From the NCBI RefSeq assembly GCF_047495875.1, contig NC_092474.1:10850501-10914500 (forward strand): a stretch of DNA of 64,000 bases, read 5' to 3'. Positions 49,965 through 64,000 of this stretch are shown piece by piece. The position numbers and the translations under genes were made by a program. The stretch is from Pithys albifrons albifrons. Its lineage: Eukaryota; Chordata; Aves; Passeriformes; Thamnophilidae. Each line of letters opens with the position of its first letter. Positions within the stretch are counted from its first letter, which is position 1. The notes under the pieces were generated by a model that did no database searches, was not told the DNA's origin, and saw only the letters and a list, made by a program, of their open reading frames with translations.

Positions 49965-50335
49965 ATCCTCTTTAAAAGGGCTGTGATTTCTTTTTCAACA
50001 TTCCATTTGTCTAAAACCAGAGTAACACATTGCACAGCATGCTGAGGCTCCTTGGACATGCATGTATCCTTTACCACAGCTGCTGGGCCACCCATGGATA
50101 CCTATATCCATCAGTGAAGGGGATTCAAGTTCCATAAGCAGCTCCCTGCCAGTCCACAGGCAAGCAGCCCCGCCAGACCTGTCAATCCCAGTGAGCTCCC
50201 AAGGCTGGGCAGCACTTTGCTGTGTGTCAGGCACAGGCACAGCCGGAGGAGCTGAGGCTGAAATGCTGGTTCACATTAAGCACCTGCTCTCCAGCTGGCA
50301 CAGACACAAACCCTGCCTGGCTCCTACCGCTGTGG
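49965..50335 (-). pseudogene. DYNLL1 exon 2 and 5'-region remnant
   Basis: A fourth, older DYNLL1-derived piece. CTCTTTAAAAGGGCTG through AGTAACACATTGCACAGCAT (about 49967-50042) aligns with exon 2. About 50140-50320 aligns with the CpG 5' region of the other copies (CAAGCAGCCCCGCCAGACCT, GAGCTCCCAAGGCTGGGCAG, AGGCACAGGCACAGCC), with most CpGs decayed to TpG or CpA. No reading frame survives. Confidence 0.75.
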
Positions 50336-50640
50336 GGCTCCAACCCGGCAGGTCGCAGCTGCTGCCAGGGCGGCTCCGCTCCGTGCCCAGGATCACAACC
50401 GGTGCCTGGTAATGGCGACGAGTCGCCCTCAGCAGTGGCTGGACCTGGATGGAGCCAGTCCTGGGCGAGCCTGCGGGCACCACGGGACTCGCAGTCCTCG
50501 GGACTGGTTGGAGTGCCCCGGGAGCTGTGGGATGGGGACACTGCAGCCCCACACACTGAGCCCAGGGCCCACTGCTCGCTCCTGACCCAGCACCAAGCCC
50601 TGGATCCCCCTGCAGCAGCACTGCCCCCGTCACCCACTGC
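50336..50640 (-). pseudogene. Duplicated fragment of the RNF10 promoter
   Basis: Matches about 46600-46780 upstream of RNF10: TAATGGCGACGAGTCGCCC recurs at about 50411, followed by CAGCAGTGGCTGGACCTGGA against CAGCACTGGCCAGACCCGGA. The ZNF143 site is decayed (GGGACTCGCAGTCC in place of GGGACTTGTAGTCC, about 50482). It shows that the duplicated unit carried RNF10 upstream DNA along with DYNLL1. Confidence 0.8.
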
Positions 50641-50697
50641 CACCACCACAGCACAAATGGGCCAGAAACAGCGACCTGGCTGGGGGAGATCTTGTCT

Positions 50698-51138
50698 TTT
50701 ATTCCTCCAAGCAGTTCTCCAGAAACAGCAGGAAAATAAACAGTTCAGGCTTTGGGACAGCACATCCAGCAAAACAAGAGGGGAAAAATCATTTTAAAAA
50801 AGTAAAATAAGAATAAAAGAGGCTTGGAACATAAAGAACTAAACACTGTCAGTACTTGTTTAGCACTAGCAGTAATGGGGAAATACAGTAGATGGCTACA
50901 GAACTCTGAAAAGAAAATCTGCTCCAACAGCTCTATTAGCAAAGGAGGAGTCTTCTAAAAAAATAAATACAAGGAAGACTTTTTGGTACTTTTTCTTTCT
51001 ATATCCACGATGTAACATCATCTGCTATAACAATCCCTGTCATTGCGCTTGAAGATCAAGGCTTGTGTCGTCAGGAAGGCTGCAGTAACTAGTCAGAGTC
51101 CCATAACTGGATGCAAGTTTCAGTAACAGTCCGTGGTT
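50698..51138 (-). other. DYNLL1: 3'UTR of DYNLL1 copy B
   Basis: Homologous to the copy C 3'UTR (shared GCAAGTTTCAGTAACAGTCC next to the stop, and GAAGATCAAGG and CAGGAAGGCTG blocks) but clearly diverged. At the place of copy C's polyA signal, copy B has the weaker AATAGA (50932-50937). A canonical AATAAA (minus) follows at 50698-50703. Confidence 0.6.
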
Positions 51139-54025
<2,887 letters not shown>

Positions 54026-54224
54026 CCGGCCGCGTCCCTGCGCGGCGGGGCCCGGCCCGGCCCGGCCCTGGGGAGGCCCCGAGCCCGCCGAGACGGCACA
54101 GCCAGGGCCGGGGGCTCCCAGGCCACGCGCCGCCCTCCCCCATCGCCTTATTTCTTTCTTCACGGCCCAGCTGCCTGAACGCAGGAGGGAAGGAGGGGAA
54201 GGAATTACCCCGAGCACCAGCACC

Positions 54225-54916
54225 AGTATTGGCTGGGGGCTGACCGGCTGGAGAGCGGCTCTACACACACGGACCTGGGGGTCCCGGTGGACAACAGGCT
54301 GTCCCTGAGGCAACAGTGTGCCCTGGAGGCCATGAAGGCCGGCAGAGTCCTGGCTGCATTAGGAAGAGCATTGCCAGTAGGCCAGGGAGGTGATGCTGCC
54401 CCTCTGCCCACCCCAGTGAGGCACATCCATCTCTGTGTCCAGTGCTGAGCTCACCAGCACAGGAGAGACAGGGAGCTCCTGGAGCAAGTCCAGCAGTGAG
54501 GATGACTGGGAGACTGGAGCATCTCTCTTAGGAGGAAAGGATGAGAGAGCTGAGTCTGTTCAACCTTGAGACAACTTAGAAGGGCCCTCATTAATATGTA
54601 TAAATATCTAATGGGAAATGCCAAAAAGATGGAGCCAGGCTCTGCTCAGGAGTGCCCAGCAATAGAACAAGAGGAAAACGGTAGAAACTGATGCCCAGAA
54701 AGTTCCACCTGAACATGAGGAAGAACTTCTTTACTGTGCAGTGACTGAGCAGTGAACAGATTGCCCAGAGAGGGTGTGGAGTCTTCCTCACTGTGAATAT
54801 TCCAGAACCATCTGGACACAGTCCTGTACCATGTGGTCTGGCATGAACAGGGAGGTTGGACAAGATGATGCACTGTGGTCCCTTCCAGCCTTGCCCATCG
54901 TGTGATTCTGTGAACG
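54225..54916 (+). mobile_element. CR1 LINE 3'-end fragment
   Basis: Plus-orientation CR1. It runs from the GACCTGGGGGTCCCGGTGGA block at about 54270, through the 'gccagcagagtcctggc' and 'aacatgaggaagaacttc' type blocks, to the terminal GATGATGCACTGTGGTCCCT followed by the 8-bp tail ATCGTGTGATTCTGTGA at 54898-54914. It has frameshifts, stops and small deletions and is not coding. Confidence 0.93.
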
Positions 54917-55540
54917 TGGCTGGACACTGGTGTCTGTGCAGTGTGACAGGGGCTCTCCCAAGCACGGCTCTGGTAGGCAAAGATCACCTCTCCCTGTAGC
55001 TGAGACTGACAAAAATACCCAACAAAACCTACCCCCAAAAAATATACTACCAAAAATAATGTAGAGTTAAAAATATGATATGAGAAAGGTATAAAATGAC
55101 AGTGGGGCCTGATGACAGAGCTAAACGTCCCAGTGTGGCAGGGAGGGCCTGGCAAGGGAGCCCAGCTCATGCCCAGGGAATGCAGTGTCTGGGCTGATTT
55201 TAACAGCGTGATGTCATCTCTCCTGAGAATGGGTTAGGTAACTTCTTTGTATCTACAAAGCTGGCAGAATTCCTGGATGATTCAAACAAAGTGATAAGCA
55301 GAGCAGGTTTTGGGGAGGAAAAAAAAAGGCACAAAAGGTCTCTAATGTGTCCTAATGCTTCTGACAGGAATTGAGGCACATTTCACTCCCTGTAGTTCAT
55401 CAGAACCCACAAACCCTCTCTCATGGTCCCCACAAGGCTTTATTTTAACATAGGAAACTGAAAAATACAAAGAAAGAATAAAGTTGAAACTATTTGCAGA
55501 ATTACTCAAGTACACTGTGGAGGCTGTGTTGGGTTTGGGG
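54917..55540. other. Spacer between two CR1 fragments
   Basis: AT-rich, with no exon or promoter recognised. An A-run follows GGGGAGGAAA at about 55320. Confidence 0.45.
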
Positions 55541-55542
55541 TT

Positions 55543-55905
55543 CATGGAATATTGTTGGAATAGACCTTAAAGACCGTCTAGTCCCAACCCCCTGCCATGG
55601 GCAGGGACACCTCCCACTAGACCAGTTTGCTCAAGGCCTCATCCAGCCTGGCTTTGAACGCTGCCAGGGACGGGCCATCCATGACCTCCCTGGGCAACCT
55701 GTTCCTGTGTCTCCCCACCCCCAAAGAACTTCTTCCTAACATCTAACCTAAATTCCCCGTCACCCACTCCCCCTTGTCCTTTCACTCCAATTCCTGCCCA
55801 CGAGTCCCTTTGCGGCTTCCCTGCAGGCCCCTTCCCACCCTGGAAGGTGCTGAGCGTGCTCCAGCCGCCTCCCGGCCCAACAGCGCCAACTTTTCCCAGT
55901 TTTCA
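55543..55905 (-). mobile_element. CR1 LINE 3'-end fragment upstream of COQ5
   Basis: Reverse-complement CR1 3' end. It begins near TCATGGAATATTGTTGGAAT and runs through the CCATGGGCAGGGACACCTCC, CATCCAGCCTGGCTTTGAA and AACCTGTTCCTGTGTCTCCC blocks to the 'ggaaggtgctgagcg' and 'caacagcgccaac' blocks at about 55890. It sits about 350 bp before the COQ5 start and points away from it. Confidence 0.93.
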
Positions 55906-55959
55906 TTTCGCCTCTCCTCCCAGGAGGTGAGGTGGGATGGGGTGGGCACTTCGCTGAGG

Positions 55960-56255
55960 CGCCCGGGCCCACGGGGAACGCGGCGCTCCCGGTACAGCCC
56001 CGGCCGGGCCCCACCCGCGGCCCGTGGGGGAACGCGGCGTTCCCGGTATAGCCCCGGCCCGGCCCCACGTGCGGCCTGTGGGAGTGGGAGGCCCGCGGCG
56101 CTCGCGGTGCAGCCCCGGTGCAGCCCCGGCCCGTGGGGGAACGCGGCGCTCCCGGTGCAGCCCCGGCCCGGCCCGGCCCCATCCGCAGCCCGTGGGGGAA
56201 GGCAGCGCTCCCGGTACAGCCCCGGTGCAGCCCCGGCCCGGCCCGGCCTGGCGGC
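55960..56255. repeat. COQ5: GC-rich tandem array forming COQ5 promoter/5'UTR
   Basis: Five diverged units share GGGAACGCGGCGCTCCCGGT and CAGCCCCGGCCCGG blocks; the CGGCGCT-type anchor is at 55981, 56035, 56096, 56144 and 56203 (spacing 48-61 bp). The array reaches to within a few bases of the COQ5 ATG, so it must contain the 5'UTR and probably the core promoter. A CACGTG E-box lies at about 56066. No TATA box is seen. The COQ5 frame remains open upstream through the array to about 55774 without a convincing alternative Met. Confidence 0.85.
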
Positions 56256-56256
56256 A

Positions 56257-61185
<4,929 letters not shown>

Positions 61186-61684
61186 CTTTACTACGTAGTA
61201 AAACACAGGAAGTGAAATTTTCATGAATAATATGAAATCAGTGGACTTTTAATGGTATGAAGATTGAAGAGAAGTTTACAGCACCGGTGCAGCAGATACT
61301 TCCTCAGCAACCAGACCCAGAACACCAGCTGCCTTTTTTCCTCAAAGAAACATGGAGGGAGTGACTCCTGTGGCATTTCTTACACTTGCATTTCCCTTCA
61401 AGTGCAAGGTAAAGGACATGACCAAAACTGAGCAGTGCTAACAAGGGAAGCAATGGCAGTTGGCAGTGGGTTTTGGATACAGAAACGGACTGACTAGTCT
61501 TCCAATAAGATGCCTTTTTTTTAATAAGCTTCAAGGATATTATACCATGAGAAGTAACTTGGATTTATGAAATAGCTCTGGATTTTTATGAAGCTGTTAC
61601 TGTCTTTGTCATGTGGAGTTTAAGGATGTTTTCCCATGACTCCTTTACTTCTTTCAAAGGCAAATGGAAGGGTTGTGAAATAAA
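61186..61684 (+). terminator. COQ5: COQ5 3'UTR and polyA signal
   Basis: AATAAA at 61679-61684 lies about 500 nt after the COQ5 stop. A second AATAAA (CAATAAAG, about 61804) is possible. No repeat or further exon is seen in this stretch. The signals lie 70-190 bp from copy C's polyA signal on the other strand, so the two genes end close together without necessarily overlapping. Confidence 0.65.
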
Positions 61685-61872
61685 AGGGCTCTGCATCAAC
61701 TTTGTCCACTTAAATTAATCTTTTATAAGAAGGTTTCCTAAGAAATTGTGGATTTGAGGGGGGTGGGAATAGAAGTGGGGATGTTCATCCTTCATTCACA
61801 CTGCAATAAAGAGGGTACTGCAAGAGGGCAGAGGGTAAAGAAAACTTGTAAAAGATAAACAGTTCCAACAGT

Positions 61873-62099
61873 TTTATTAGCAAAGAAGCAATCTTTTCAA
61901 AGAAAATAAATAAAGGGAAGACATTTTTGCTTTTTTATATAGCCACAATGAAAATACCAGCTGCTACAGCAAAATCCCTGACCATTAACAATACAACAAA
62001 AGCCCTGGAGATCAAGGACTGTTTCCCCAGGAAGGCTGAAGGTGGGAGTCACTGTGCAGTCCTGTACCCAGGTGCAAGTTTCAGTAACAGTCCGTGGTT
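61873..62099 (-). terminator. DYNLL1: DYNLL1 copy C 3'UTR and polyA signal
   Basis: A minus-strand AATAAA (TTTATT at 61873-61878) lies about 220 nt after the copy C stop. The 3'UTR aligns with copy B but with many substitutions and small indels outside the 30 nt next to the stop codon. Confidence 0.65.

Positions 62100-64000
<1,901 letters not shown>

Overview
This is a vertebrate, almost certainly avian, nuclear genomic window. The evidence is compact introns, CpG-island promoters, and several CR1 LINE fragments with the typical avian 3' tail. The gene order POP5 - RNF10 - COQ5 - DYNLL1 also matches the conserved amniote block (human 12q24.31) read in reverse. The species cannot be fixed from the sequence alone; a passerine or other neoavian bird is plausible.

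Layout. Positions 1-21.7 kb are AT-rich and gene-poor. They hold a 44-bp minisatellite (2.1-2.5 kb), a few old SINE-like remnants and one possible conserved noncoding element near 14 kb. I recognise no exon there; the flanking gene expected from synteny (CABP1) would lie further left. From 21.9 to 23.0 kb there are GC-rich minisatellites and a CR1 fragment that ends against the POP5 promoter. POP5 (+, 5 exons, 166 aa) occupies 23.18-24.54 kb. It is tail-to-tail with RNF10 (-, 17 coding exons, 804 aa, 27.30-46.33 kb), whose complete coding sequence I could join in frame with canonical GT-AG introns. COQ5 (+, 7 exons, 310 aa) lies at 56.26-61.19 kb. It is tail-to-tail with an intact DYNLL1 gene (copy C, -, 62.10-63.49 kb) whose promoter runs into the window edge.

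The unusual part is 46.8-54.0 kb. In the conserved arrangement RNF10 and COQ5 sit head-to-head with nothing between them. Here the interval contains extra DYNLL1-derived DNA on the minus strand: a second intact DYNLL1 gene (copy B, 51.14-53.15 kb, 89 aa, one amino-acid change, S21A), an intron-bearing pseudogene (copy A, about 47.9-49.3 kb), an exon 2/5'-flank remnant (about 49.97-50.33 kb), a displaced intron 2 fragment (about 47.5-47.7 kb) and a duplicated piece of the RNF10 promoter (about 50.34-50.6 kb). The copies keep introns and promoter sequence, so they arose by DNA-level segmental duplication rather than retroposition. Copies B and C are almost identical in exons while their introns and 3'UTRs have diverged clearly.

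Functionally the genes are housekeeping genes: RNase P/MRP (POP5), a RING E3 ligase (RNF10), coenzyme Q C-methylation (COQ5) and the LC8 dynein light chain hub (DYNLL1). They share only their neighbourhood and CpG-type promoters (NRF1, ZNF143 and CCAAT motifs are visible), not a pathway.
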